Below are positions 1 through 7,244 of a stretch of DNA of 22,388 nucleotides, piece by piece. The position numbers were made by a program, and so were the translations under genes. The notes under the pieces were generated by a model, which saw nothing but the letters and a program-made list of their open reading frames with translations, did no database searches and was not told the origin of the DNA. Numbering within the stretch: the stretch's first letter is position 1; every line of letters begins with the position of its first letter. The stretch comes from a bacterium. GTDB lineage: Bacteria > Oederibacteriota > CAKKQC01. The stretch spans positions 1 through 22,388 of the forward strand of contig CAKKQC010000050.1 of the NCBI GenBank assembly GCA_919901855.1, written 5' to 3'.

Positions 1-108
1 TGCCCGGAGGGGACTTTCACCCCCTGTTCGCGATGCAGTCTTTCAGGACGCGACATGCGCCGATCATAGCCCTCTTGGGCCTCCCCGACAACGGCACCGG
101 CCGGTCCG
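1..108 (-). mobile_element. Possible 5' part of a group II intron (domain I-like), cut by window edge
   Basis: Read on the minus strand, the sequence after the truncated antitoxin has no long open frame. It contains a GGGG-GTGAAAGT-CCCC hairpin-like block (plus-strand bases 9-23) and short GC-rich complementary segments. A GGTGAAAGTCC-type block is typical of domain I of many bacterial group II introns. The intron-encoded reverse transcriptase would lie beyond base 1 and cannot be seen. No exact 5' boundary (GUGYG) was fixed; a GTGCCG lies just after the antitoxin stop codon. This is recognition by pattern only. It could also be another structured repeat or decayed intergenic DNA. Confidence 0.35.
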
Positions 109-288
109 TCATCCCCGTCTCGTCGCCTTCTTTGGGATGGAAGTCTTCACCGCCCGGGATTGCAGGTTCGGGAAGACAACGCGTTCTGCCTTGCTCCAGT
201 CGATGTATTCCGTCAAATCGTGCCGGGCCCAGAATGACCTCTCGGCCTCCTCATTCTTGAACTTGGGGATCGGTCTCAAGGTCTTCAT
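109..288 (-). pseudogene. Truncated CopG-type antitoxin (type II toxin-antitoxin, BrnA-like)
   Basis: This 59-codon frame is too short for its family. It starts MKTLRPIPKFKNEEAE and continues with FWARHDLTEYIDWSKAERVV and FPNL. That is the N-terminal signature of the CopG antitoxin family (PF12441 type: KPIPKFKsEdEErEFWa.hDstdYiDWskakrvvFPNLkps). Family members normally go on with a ribbon-helix-helix segment (TISLRLPe.lle.LK...) for about 30 more residues. Here that segment is missing: after FPNLQSRAVKTS the frame reads IPKKATRRG and stops. Neither of the other two frames restores it. No BrnT-like toxin was recognised upstream (289-603). The DNA-binding half is therefore lost, probably by insertion or deletion, and the product is unlikely to work as an antitoxin. 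Confidence 0.6.
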
Positions 289-603
289 GACTCGCGTTAC
301 GCCATTCTGGCACTTGGGCTTGTACCCGTCAACGGCAAATGGACCTTCACGCCACGTCCTTGAGAAACTTCCTCGCGATCCGCATGATGGAGATCAAGGA
401 GGTGGCCAAGTGATCCCCGTGCGAGCGACCGCGTTAAAGACCACGGCAAAGGCTGTTCGCTATGCGGTCAAGAAAGCCCTGCGGCTCAAGGCCATCGGGC
501 GCCAGGACCGGATGTGCGGAAGGGCCACTTTCGACCGCCGCGTCACCCGGTGGAGGCACTCCAGTCGCTGATCACGGGGCCGCCTGATCAAGGGCGCGTC
601 CCG
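289..603. other. Intergenic stretch with no recognisable intact gene
   Basis: Short open frames exist on both strands, but none has a recognisable family, a convincing start with a ribosome-binding site, or the GC-skewed codon use of the neighbours. The stretch is less GC-rich than the genes to its right. It sits where the toxin partner of the antitoxin remnant would be expected, but no BrnT-like sequence can be read here. It may be decayed DNA from an integrated element. Confidence 0.4.
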
Positions 604-1170
604 CTAACGCAGAAGCGAAGACCGGCTTAGCGCGATCGCGGGAGACTCCCCCAACGTGAATCCGGCGGCCCGAGCCAGATCGAGCGTCTCTGCGTACTGC
701 TTCTCCTTCACGTGGCCCGAGGGTTCCGAAAGCAGGAGGATCCCGCCGGGCTTGAGCGCGGCCTTGATCTCGCGGAACAGCCGGGCGGGGTCCGGCACCT
801 CGTGCACCATCGCGAACGCGAGGGCGAAGTCCGCCTTGCCCGCAAGGTCCTCGACGCCTAGCCCGCCGTCCCGGACAAGCCGGAGATCCAGCCGATCCCG
901 GAGCCCTGCCTTCGCAGCCCGCTTGCCGAGCGTCGTGAGCATCCTCTGCTGGACATCCACCGCGACGACGCGGCCGGTCGGCCCCACGAGCCGCGCCAGC
1001 TCGAGCGTGAAGAACCCCATCCCCGGCCCTGGCTCCAGCACGGTCATCCCCTCGCGCACGTACGGCCCCAGGATCTTCTTCGGGTCCTGCCGCCACCGCC
1101 GAAGTGGATTAATGAGAACGTACCCGAGCCACCACGGGCACCGGCGGTGGAACTCGTGCTGGATGCTCAT
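604..1170 (-). CDS. Class I SAM-dependent methyltransferase
   Basis: This 188-residue protein is a compact Rossmann-fold methyltransferase. The SAM-binding motif I is VLEPGPGMGFF (residues 44-54). The acidic end of strand beta-2 follows at VVAVDV (68-73). Next come the motif IV region ADFALAFAMVHEV (113-125) and the post-motif LKPGGILLLSEP (139-150). It resembles small UbiE/arsenite-methyltransferase-like enzymes, but the substrate cannot be read from sequence. The N-terminal part (residues 1-30, rich in W, R and P) may be a substrate lid. The ATG lies 18 bases after the stop codon of the upstream SGNH hydrolase and has no clear Shine-Dalgarno sequence, which fits translation coupled to an operon. 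It is the last gene of the DUF6785-SGNH-methyltransferase set. The fold is secure; the function is unassigned. Confidence 0.85.
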   Translation of the reverse strand: MSIQHEFHRRCPWWLGYVLINPLRRWRQDPKKILGPYVREGMTVLEPGPGMGFFTLELARLVGPTGRVVAVDVQQRMLTTLGKRAAKAGLRDRLDLRLVRDGGLGVEDLAGKADFALAFAMVHEVPDPARLFREIKAALKPGGILLLSEPSGHVKEKQYAETLDLARAAGFTLGESPAIALSRSSLLR

Positions 1171-1188
1171 CGCGCGGTGTTCATCGGG

Positions 1189-2814
1189 TCAGAACACCAG
1201 ACTCGCCGGGGAAGGCAGGGACTGGACGACGACGCGGAAAGGGCGAACGGCTCCCTGCGCGTTCCACGTCTCGACCATTATCCGGTTCCGGCCCGCCTGG
1301 AAGGCGAGCGCGACGTCGTGCACGGTGTCGGCTTCCTTCACTCCCGCGACGGACGCTCCGTTGAGGTAGACGGCGAAGTCGCCCGCGCCTTCGAGACGCA
1401 GGAGCATGGCCTGCGCGGCGCCGCTCTCGATCGTGGCCAGCAGGCTCAGGAGTCCCGGCGCGGGATGCGCGTAGGCGAAGTGCAGGGGCGCGGACAGGTC
1501 CGGACAGTCCAGGACGACGGGCCGCCAATCCGCGGGCAGCGCCGCCGACGGAGCCGTCAACGCGACCTTCTCGTCCTTCGTGCGCTCCGGCCGGGACTCG
1601 GGATCGACCCCCTGCCCGGCCAGCCAGCGCGTGATCGCGGCCCCGGGCCGCAACGGCCCGGCCACGGGCGCGGGCACCAGCTCGACGCGCAGGGGCGCCG
1701 GCGCCACGAGTGTCCGGCGCCACGCCTCCACCTCCCCGCTGAACTCGAGGCCCATCCGGTGCGGCTTCGGGTCGTACGGGGCGTCGACGATATAGGTGTC
1801 GGGGAGCCCGACCGCCCGCCAGAACTGGCGGTATGTGTTGCACTTCTCCGTGGTGACTACGGCGACCCGGGCCGCCTGCGCCAGCGGCTCGATCCCCCAC
1901 ATTCCGCCGAGCTCGAGGCCGCGCTCGAGATCGTCGCGGGAGAACACGGGGGTGACCGCCTCGCCGATCCGGAGGTACCAGGCGCCGCCCGTCAGCCCCC
2001 GAAACGCTAGCGTCACCCGGTTGAACTCCCCGCCGAAAGCCAGGAACGGTAGCATCTTGCGCGCCTTCGAATCCACGCAGTACGGAAGCGCCGGAAGATC
2101 TACCGTGAACGATCGGCGCGTCCCGGCCTCGAGCACGATCCGGTCCTCGCGGGGCGGAACGCCCAGCGCCTGGAGCAGGGCGTGGGCCATGATGAGCGAC
2201 CCACCCTCGTCGGGATGGATGCCGTCCGGCCCCATGTCCACCCCGGCTTGGCCCGCCGCGGCCAGCGTCGCGGTCATGAGCGCGTGCAGGTCGACGACCG
2301 GTAGTTTCTGCTCCTTCGCGATTCCGAGTACCTCGTCCGCGATGGCGCGGAGCCCTCCGGCGTTGTAGTCGGTCTGGTCCTTGAGCCATTTCAGGTTCTT
2401 GACCGAGTCGTCGACGATGCCGGGCGTCATCAGGACGACGCGGACGCGGCGTTTCTTCAGCCGGGTGATGATCTCCAGCAGGTTCGCCCGGAACTTCGCC
2501 GCGACGTCGGCGGGTTTCGCGTAGCCGTACCCGCCGTCGTTCATCCCGTAACAGATGACGACCACCGTCGGCTTCACGGAGAGGACGTCCCGGTCCAGCC
2601 GTTTCAGGCCGCCCACGGTAGTGTCGCCGGCCCACCCCGCGTTCACGAAGCTGAGCTTGAGCCTGGGGTAGCGCAGGACCAGGTAGTTCTCGACGTAGTT
2701 CGTGTACATCCGCTGTTCCGTGATCGAGTCTCCGAAGAACACGACCCGGTCGCCGGCCCGCAGGACCGTCGGCACGTCGACGGCGGCCCTTGCCCTACCG
2801 GCCATGGTCACCAT
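1189..2814 (-). CDS. SGNH/GDSL-family hydrolase, non-exported paralogue
   Basis: From the ATG at 2814 the product is 541 residues. All SGNH blocks are visible: FFGDSITEQ with nucleophile Ser30, NAGWAGDT with Gly63, GMNDGG with Asn92, and DGIHPD with Asp197 and His200. This predicts an esterase, acyl- or acetylhydrolase acting on carbohydrate or lipid esters. After the catalytic domain comes a middle domain shared with the SGNH gene at 11279-12988. The C-terminal ~110 residues look like a galactose-binding/jelly-roll segment (VYLNGASVAGVKEADTVHDV and VETW). No signal peptide is evident. The open frame runs far upstream inside the membrane-protein gene, so the start was placed by homology. Alternatives are GTG at 2823 (preceded by GGGGGAG) and ATG at 2805. 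It begins 29 bases after the DUF6785 stop codon, suggesting co-transcription. Confidence 0.88.
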   Translation of the reverse strand: MVTMAGRARAAVDVPTVLRAGDRVVFFGDSITEQRMYTNYVENYLVLRYPRLKLSFVNAGWAGDTTVGGLKRLDRDVLSVKPTVVVICYGMNDGGYGYAKPADVAAKFRANLLEIITRLKKRRVRVVLMTPGIVDDSVKNLKWLKDQTDYNAGGLRAIADEVLGIAKEQKLPVVDLHALMTATLAAAGQAGVDMGPDGIHPDEGGSLIMAHALLQALGVPPREDRIVLEAGTRRSFTVDLPALPYCVDSKARKMLPFLAFGGEFNRVTLAFRGLTGGAWYLRIGEAVTPVFSRDDLERGLELGGMWGIEPLAQAARVAVVTTEKCNTYRQFWRAVGLPDTYIVDAPYDPKPHRMGLEFSGEVEAWRRTLVAPAPLRVELVPAPVAGPLRPGAAITRWLAGQGVDPESRPERTKDEKVALTAPSAALPADWRPVVLDCPDLSAPLHFAYAHPAPGLLSLLATIESGAAQAMLLRLEGAGDFAVYLNGASVAGVKEADTVHDVALAFQAGRNRIMVETWNAQGAVRPFRVVVQSLPSPASLVF

Positions 2815-2843
2815 GTGCCTCACCCATTGCTTCTCCCCCGCCT

Positions 2844-4841
2844 CTAGTACGGCAGGACCGAGATACCCGGCGTGCCGGTCACGAGCCCGAGGATCGCCCA
2901 GAACGCGGCGATCAGGGACTCGCCCACGGCGAGGCCGAGGAAGAGCGGCACGAACCGGCGGTACGTCGAAGCGCCGAGGAAGTTCATGAAGAAGACCTTG
3001 ACCATCCAGCCGATGAAAAACGAGAACCAGAACATGTCCATGGCCCACGTGCCGCACATGACCAGCCCGAAGGGATGCAGCGGCCACCAGAGGAAGGTCG
3101 CCCGCATGACCAGCATGCCCGCGGTGAGGATTCCCCCGACGATCACGTGCGCGGCGTTCACCGGAAAGACCCTCCGGTCGCCGATCCTGATGAACTCGAA
3201 CGTCGGCGGGTTCTTCTGGAAATCCGCGAGCTGGCCGAAGAAGGACGCCGGGAAGCTGATGTTCGCGCCGAGGTCGAGGTTCACGCCCCCGTACTTGTAC
3301 GAGGTCACGATCTTGCCGACCGCGGAGGCGGCCACCGCCACCACGGCCGTGACCGCGAACACGAGCATCACCTTCTTCATCGAGACCCGGGCCTGGTTCG
3401 CGGCCCGGACCCCGTTCGCGAGGTAGGGCATGAAGATCTCGCGCAGGTCGAACATGTGGACGCCCTTCTGCATCGTCATGCTCGTGAGCGTGAACCCGCT
3501 GAGCCACGCCGGCGGGAAGAGCCCCGCCAGGAGGTCGTACGGGATGACGTTGCTTTGGACGAAGATGAGCCCCGACTCGGCCACGACGCGCGTGAGCACG
3601 AGGAGGACCGCGACGAACATGACCACCCCGATCACGGCCGCCCACCACTGCGCCCCCGCGAGGCAGAACCAGCCGATCATGCCCGCGAACCCGCCCACGA
3701 GGAGCGCGAGCGCCAGCCGCGGGGACAGGGTGTCCGCCTCCGGGTCCGACACGCCGGCCCGCGCGCGCCCCCACCACTCCCGCAGGGCCTTCCGGGCCGC
3801 GTAGAAGAGGAACCCCGCCAGCACCAGGATGCAGCCCGCGGTCTCGAACACCGTGATCGACCGCCACCAGTTGCCCCAGAACCCCGTGGCCCCCGCCCCG
3901 AGCCAGGCGATCCAGACGTAGCTCGCGCGGTAGAGGACGTAGAAGAACCAGAACGAGAACGCGATCTCGGTGGTCAGCAGGAACGAGAGCCCGATCACGG
4001 TGAAGTAGATGTTGATGTCCTGGAGGTGCAGCTCGGACCACGGCCGGTCGGGGAACAACGACCAGCTGTACCAGTTCATCGGGAGCAGGGGGAGCTGCGG
4101 GAAGTACGACTTCATCCCGTTCCACCCCCAGATCACGATCGGGATCGCGATCCCTATCCAGGTCAGCCGGTTGCGGAAGAACGCGTTCAGCAGGCTCCCC
4201 GCCGGCGCCTCCTCCGCCATCATCGCCGGCACCGACACGACGGGAAAGATCAGGCGCTCGCGCACCGACCACTGGTGGAAGAATATCGACACGAGGGAGA
4301 AGTTCGTCGCGTACAGGCACGCCATGAACGCACCCCACATCGCCATCGGCACCACCCAGTTGCCCCAGGGAATCCAGCCGCCCCTGGAGAGCCCCTCCAT
4401 GAACCCGCGGACCGCCGTGTTTGCCGGGTCGCGGCTCAGGACCATCCAGTCGGGCAGGTACTTGAGCATGTAGGTGCCGTACTCGTTGGCCCCGGTCGCG
4501 TAGTACGCGGGGGCCGCCATGTACGACGGCCAGTAGCGCATGAGGCCGGCGGATCCGATGCCGCCCGCGATCCCGATCATGGCCCAGATGAGGACGAGCT
4601 CGCCCCGGTTGAACCCGGCGAGCCCGAAGACCCGGCGGCCCCCGACGTTGACGCCCAGGATCAGGACCATGAGGATCGCGATCGCGATGTAGGGGAAGTG
4701 GTTGCCGATCAGGAGCGTGTTGTGCAGGTACCAGTCGTTGTACCCCATGACCAGGTTGATGAGGACCGAGCAGAACAGCCCCACGCCGACCGCGCGGGCC
4801 GTGATCGGGGACGCCGTCGCCGGGGACCCGTTGGAGGCCAC
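2844..4841 (-). CDS. DUF6785/DUF6784-type multi-pass membrane protein
   Basis: This 665-residue, strongly hydrophobic protein has about 14 or more membrane segments spread over its length. It matches my recollection of the DUF6785 (N-terminal) plus DUF6784 (C-terminal) architecture of Planctomycetota, Verrucomicrobiota and Armatimonadota. Key stretches are NRGELVLIWAMIGIAGGIGS near residues 78-97 and HPFGLVMCGTWAMDMFW near 588, followed by an RRFVPLFLGLAVGE segment. The biochemical role of this family is not known to me; a transporter is a guess from topology alone. The start codon is GTG. A TATAAT hexamer ends 5 bases upstream, with no ribosome-binding site between, so a leaderless transcript is possible. 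It is the first gene of a likely operon with the SGNH hydrolase and methyltransferase downstream. Confidence 0.8.
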   Translation of the reverse strand: MASNGSPATASPITARAVGVGLFCSVLINLVMGYNDWYLHNTLLIGNHFPYIAIAILMVLILGVNVGGRRVFGLAGFNRGELVLIWAMIGIAGGIGSAGLMRYWPSYMAAPAYYATGANEYGTYMLKYLPDWMVLSRDPANTAVRGFMEGLSRGGWIPWGNWVVPMAMWGAFMACLYATNFSLVSIFFHQWSVRERLIFPVVSVPAMMAEEAPAGSLLNAFFRNRLTWIGIAIPIVIWGWNGMKSYFPQLPLLPMNWYSWSLFPDRPWSELHLQDINIYFTVIGLSFLLTTEIAFSFWFFYVLYRASYVWIAWLGAGATGFWGNWWRSITVFETAGCILVLAGFLFYAARKALREWWGRARAGVSDPEADTLSPRLALALLVGGFAGMIGWFCLAGAQWWAAVIGVVMFVAVLLVLTRVVAESGLIFVQSNVIPYDLLAGLFPPAWLSGFTLTSMTMQKGVHMFDLREIFMPYLANGVRAANQARVSMKKVMLVFAVTAVVAVAASAVGKIVTSYKYGGVNLDLGANISFPASFFGQLADFQKNPPTFEFIRIGDRRVFPVNAAHVIVGGILTAGMLVMRATFLWWPLHPFGLVMCGTWAMDMFWFSFFIGWMVKVFFMNFLGASTYRRFVPLFLGLAVGESLIAAFWAILGLVTGTPGISVLPY

Positions 4842-4846
4842 GCCCG

Positions 4847-4852
4847 ATTATA
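4847..4852 (-). promoter_or_regulatory. Candidate -10 box (TATAAT) for the DUF6785 gene
   Basis: A perfect TATAAT on the minus strand ends five bases before the GTG start at 4841. Transcription would begin at or next to the start codon, giving a leaderless mRNA. No good -35 hexamer is seen 16-18 bases upstream. In such GC-rich DNA a perfect TATAAT is unlikely by chance, but the call rests on this hexamer only. Confidence 0.4.
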
Positions 4853-4924
4853 CGAGCCGCCGCTCCGACTCGCGATGGCCTTGGGAACCGAGTTCTGCAA
4901 GGATTTCCCGCAGCGCGCCAGCCT

Positions 4925-5548
4925 CTAGATCAGGAGAACGAACCCCCGGACGAGGAAGTATAGGCCCGTCAGGACCGAGGCCGCCTGCGCCACGTCCCGC
5001 AGGGACGGGAACCGGCTGAGGCGCGCGGCGGCGGCCACGGGCAGGAGGAAGAGCGTCGTCGTCAGGAAGAATCCGGTCGAGAACGCGAGCGCGCGCCCGA
5101 CGGTCCCGAGCGCGACGAGGGCGGAAACCCCCACGAGGAACGGGGGGCAGACGTTGAGCCCGAGCAGGAACCCGACCACGAACGGGAACCGGCCCAGGAG
5201 CCGCGACCGCGCTACCGCCGCGCATAGTCCGGCGGACGGGAAGCTCCTCGCGATCCCGAACGCGATCAGCATGGCGCTCGTGACGAGGAGAAGAACACCA
5301 ACGACCCGGGGCGAGACGAGGTCGCGCGCGTACTCGCCGAGCCAGCCGAAGAGGGCGCCGAATAGCAGATAGGCGACCAATCGGCCCGCCAGGAACTCGC
5401 CCATCAACCGGAGATCCCGCGCCCACCGCCGCTCCTCGGAGAGGAAGAACGGGAGCAGGAACGGCACGCAACCGGCCAGGCAGTAGCCGCCGGTCGAGAG
5501 CCCCAGCGCCGCGCCCTCGAGCAGGGGCCGCGTCAAACCGGTAATCAT
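4925..5548 (-). CDS. DsbD/TauE-SafE (UreH-like) transmembrane protein
   Basis: The 207-residue protein has about six membrane helices. The first carries GYCLAGCVPFLLPF, with Cys23 and Cys27. A later one carries GLLGLNVCPPFL-type sequence (here LLGLNVCPPFL) with Cys134. Paired cysteines next to prolines in two helices, in an inverted-repeat arrangement, mark the CcdA/DsbD-like electron-transfer family and the related sulfite exporter TauE/SafE (UreH) group. A role in moving reductant or a small ion across the membrane is likely; the partner is unknown. GTGAGG lies 5 bases before the ATG. The gene starts about 14 bases after the T-tract of the terminator closing the upstream RRM gene, leaving little room for its own promoter. 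An 83-base gap separates it from the DUF6785 gene. Confidence 0.78.
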   Translation of the reverse strand: MITGLTRPLLEGAALGLSTGGYCLAGCVPFLLPFFLSEERRWARDLRLMGEFLAGRLVAYLLFGALFGWLGEYARDLVSPRVVGVLLLVTSAMLIAFGIARSFPSAGLCAAVARSRLLGRFPFVVGFLLGLNVCPPFLVGVSALVALGTVGRALAFSTGFFLTTTLFLLPVAAAARLSRFPSLRDVAQAASVLTGLYFLVRGFVLLI

Positions 5549-5562
5549 GCGGCCCTCACCCG

Positions 5563-5611
5563 TTCAAAACAAAACGAACCGGGGCCCACCGCGCAACGAC
5601 GGAGCCCCGGT
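5563..5611 (-). terminator. Rho-independent terminator after the RRM gene
   Basis: On the minus strand an 8-bp perfect stem (ACCGGGGC at 5611-5604 pairing with GCCCCGGT at 5585-5578) is followed by a T-rich run TCGTTTTGTTTT (5577-5566). It lies 24 bases beyond the RRM stop codon. The loop is 18 bases long and could hold further pairing. It directly precedes the UreH-like gene start. Confidence 0.75.
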
Positions 5612-5634
5612 CCGATCCTTCCAGCGTCAGGCTT

Positions 5635-5961
5635 CTAGAAACGCCGCGGGGGACGAGGGCCGCCGCCGCCTCCTCCACCGCCACCGCCACCGCCACCACC
5701 ACCGAACTGGCGGGGCTCCTGCGGCTTCGCCTCGTTGACCTTGAGCGAACGCCCGCCCAGGGAGCGGCCGTTCAGCGTCTCGATCGCCTTCTTCGCGGCC
5801 GCCTCATCGTCGATCTCGACGAACGCGAATCCGCGGGACCGGTTCGTGAACTTGTCCCGCACGACGGTGACGCGCGAGAGCTGCGCGGCCTCGGCGAAGA
5901 ACGCCTTCAGGTCATCCTCGGTCGTTTCAAAGGGCAGATTGCCCACGTACAACTTGGCCAT
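5635..5961 (-). CDS. Glycine-rich RNA-binding protein with one RRM
   Basis: The 108-residue protein is a single RNA recognition motif followed by a glycine tail. RNP2 is LYVGNL (residues 4-9) and RNP1 is RGFAFVEI (43-50); the aromatic residues that stack on RNA bases are present. After the RRM (to about residue 77) comes an uninterrupted run of 15 glycines (87-101) and a basic PRPPRRF end. This is the usual design of bacterial Rbp proteins, which bind single-stranded RNA and are often linked to cold or stress responses. AAGGAGG stands 7 bases before the ATG, the best Shine-Dalgarno in the window, so strong expression is likely. It has its own terminator and apparently its own promoter, so it is probably monocistronic. 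The glycine codon run is prone to slippage. Confidence 0.93.
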   Translation of the reverse strand: MAKLYVGNLPFETTEDDLKAFFAEAAQLSRVTVVRDKFTNRSRGFAFVEIDDEAAAKKAIETLNGRSLGGRSLKVNEAKPQEPRQFGGGGGGGGGGGGGGGPRPPRRF

Positions 5962-6188
5962 TGCGTGGCCTCCTTCGTAGCTTCGGATGTTCCGGACTCA
6001 GGCTCTTGCCGGAGGGGCCACGTGGCCTTGAAAGGCGACGAGACGCACCGGACCTGCGCAGCGGTCTGAATTCCGTTTCTTGCGCCGGGATCTCGAACTC
6101 ACCCGGCACCGATCTTTGTGATCATAACACGCAGGTTCCGGCGCCCCGTCCGCGTGACGAAAGCATTCTGCTCGCTTGGTTTTCCCGA
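5962..6188 (-). promoter_or_regulatory. Promoter and ~150-nt leader of the RRM gene
   Basis: On the minus strand TGTTATGAT (hexamer TATGAT at 6126-6121, extended -10 TGN form) stands about 160 bases before the RRM start. A clear -35 was not found. Transcription from here would give a leader of about 150 nucleotides ending in a strong AAGGAGG. Long leaders are common for cold-regulated RNA-binding proteins. Several short inverted segments exist, but I could not fold the leader by hand. Confidence 0.4.
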
Positions 6189-7244
6189 TCACCAGGATCC
6201 GCCGCCACCCCCGCCGCCCGAGGAACCTCCGCCGAATCCTCCCCCGCCACCACCGCCGAATCCGCCGCCGCCCCCGCCACTGCCACCGCCCCACGACCAG
6301 CCGGAGCCGCCGCGCGTGCCGGACCGGAACGCCGCGGGATGGGCGCGCCCGGAACGGTACCCGAGCCGGACGAGGACGACGGCCAGCACGAGGTGCGCCA
6401 CGTAGAACGGCAGCCCGCCCGGCGCGCGGAGCAGGAAGACGGTCGAGAACGCCGCCAGCGGCATGCCCCCGAAGAACGCCCCGAACACGATCAGGAAGAC
6501 CTGTTGCGAGCCGAACCCCGCCCCGAACAGGAACGCTCCGATGGCGATGAACAGCCCGATGAACGCCGCCAACCCGGCGAGGCCCGCGAAGGACGTCGGC
6601 ATTCCGTCGACGCGCACCCCGGAAGGCCCGGCCGGACCGGGAGACGAAGGCGCCGCCGGGGCCGCGGGGGCCGCCGGCTGCGGAGACCCGAGCAGGCCCG
6701 TAACCCGGATCATCCCGGCCAGGATGCCGGCCGGATAATCCCCGCGCTTGAAGTGCGGAATCATGTCCTGCCGCGTGATCTCGCCGCATCTCCCGTCGGT
6801 CAGGACCGGCTCCAGACCGTACCCGACCTCGAACTGGGCCTCGTGCTCGCCCGTCGCCACGAGGAGGAGCACGCCGTTGTTCTTCCCCTTCTTGCCGATC
6901 CCCCAGTCGTTGAACAGCCGGTTCGCGAACTCCTGCCGGGTCAGCCCCCGGAGCGAGGGGACCGTGACGACCACGACCTCGTTCGAGGTCGCCCGCTCGT
7001 GCGCCTCGAGGAGGGCGGCGATCCTGCCGCGGGTGCCCTCGTCGATCACGCCGGCGAAATCATTCACCCAGACACGGATCGCCGGGCGCGGCGGGATCAC
7101 GGGACCGCGGTCCGCGACCGCATGCCAGAGCGCGGGCACCTTCCCCCACGGCACGACGGCGCCGGCGAGCAGGAGGACGAACCCCACCGTGATCCAGCTG
7201 GAAGTCCGGCTCCCGCCGGTGCCGTACTGCGGCGGCTTCACCAT
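6189..7244 (-). CDS. TPM-domain (YgcG-like) membrane protein, second copy in operon
   Basis: From the ATG at 7244 the product is 351 residues. A single membrane segment lies near residues 17-34. The TPM domain (PF04536) covers about 55-185, with VNDFAGVID, an SNEVVVVTVPS strand, the GKKGKNNGVLLLV block (118-130) and EVGYGLEPVLTDG (139-151). An Ala/Pro linker (about 187-208) follows, then hydrophobic segments (220-295) and a Gly/Ser tail ending GSW. TPM proteins are envelope proteins with reported phosphatase activity in one plant member; their bacterial role is poorly defined. The ATG overlaps the stop codon of the upstream TPM gene by 7 bases (ATGGTGA), which shows translational coupling. 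The longer open frame upstream is only the other gene read out of frame. Confidence 0.88.
   Translation of the reverse strand: MVKPPQYGTGGSRTSSWITVGFVLLLAGAVVPWGKVPALWHAVADRGPVIPPRPAIRVWVNDFAGVIDEGTRGRIAALLEAHERATSNEVVVVTVPSLRGLTRQEFANRLFNDWGIGKKGKNNGVLLLVATGEHEAQFEVGYGLEPVLTDGRCGEITRQDMIPHFKRGDYPAGILAGMIRVTGLLGSPQPAAPAAPAAPSSPGPAGPSGVRVDGMPTSFAGLAGLAAFIGLFIAIGAFLFGAGFGSQQVFLIVFGAFFGGMPLAAFSTVFLLRAPGGLPFYVAHLVLAVVLVRLGYRSGRAHPAAFRSGTRGGSGWSWGGGSGGGGGGFGGGGGGGFGGGSSGGGGGGGSW

Noticed and set aside
137-571. Plus-strand 144-codon frame at the left end
   Set aside because: It runs opposite the clearly recognisable antitoxin remnant and shows no domain or consistent codon use.
2815-4338. N-terminal extension of the SGNH hydrolase frame
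   Set aside because: It overlaps the DUF6785 gene out of frame and encodes repetitive R/G/V/P-rich sequence with no domain. The real start is near 2814.
2790-4928. Long plus-strand open frame (712 codons) opposite the DUF6785 gene
   Set aside because: Its product is made mostly of H, R, E, D and P, as expected from the antisense of a GC-rich hydrophobic gene. The minus-strand frame gives a coherent multi-pass protein.
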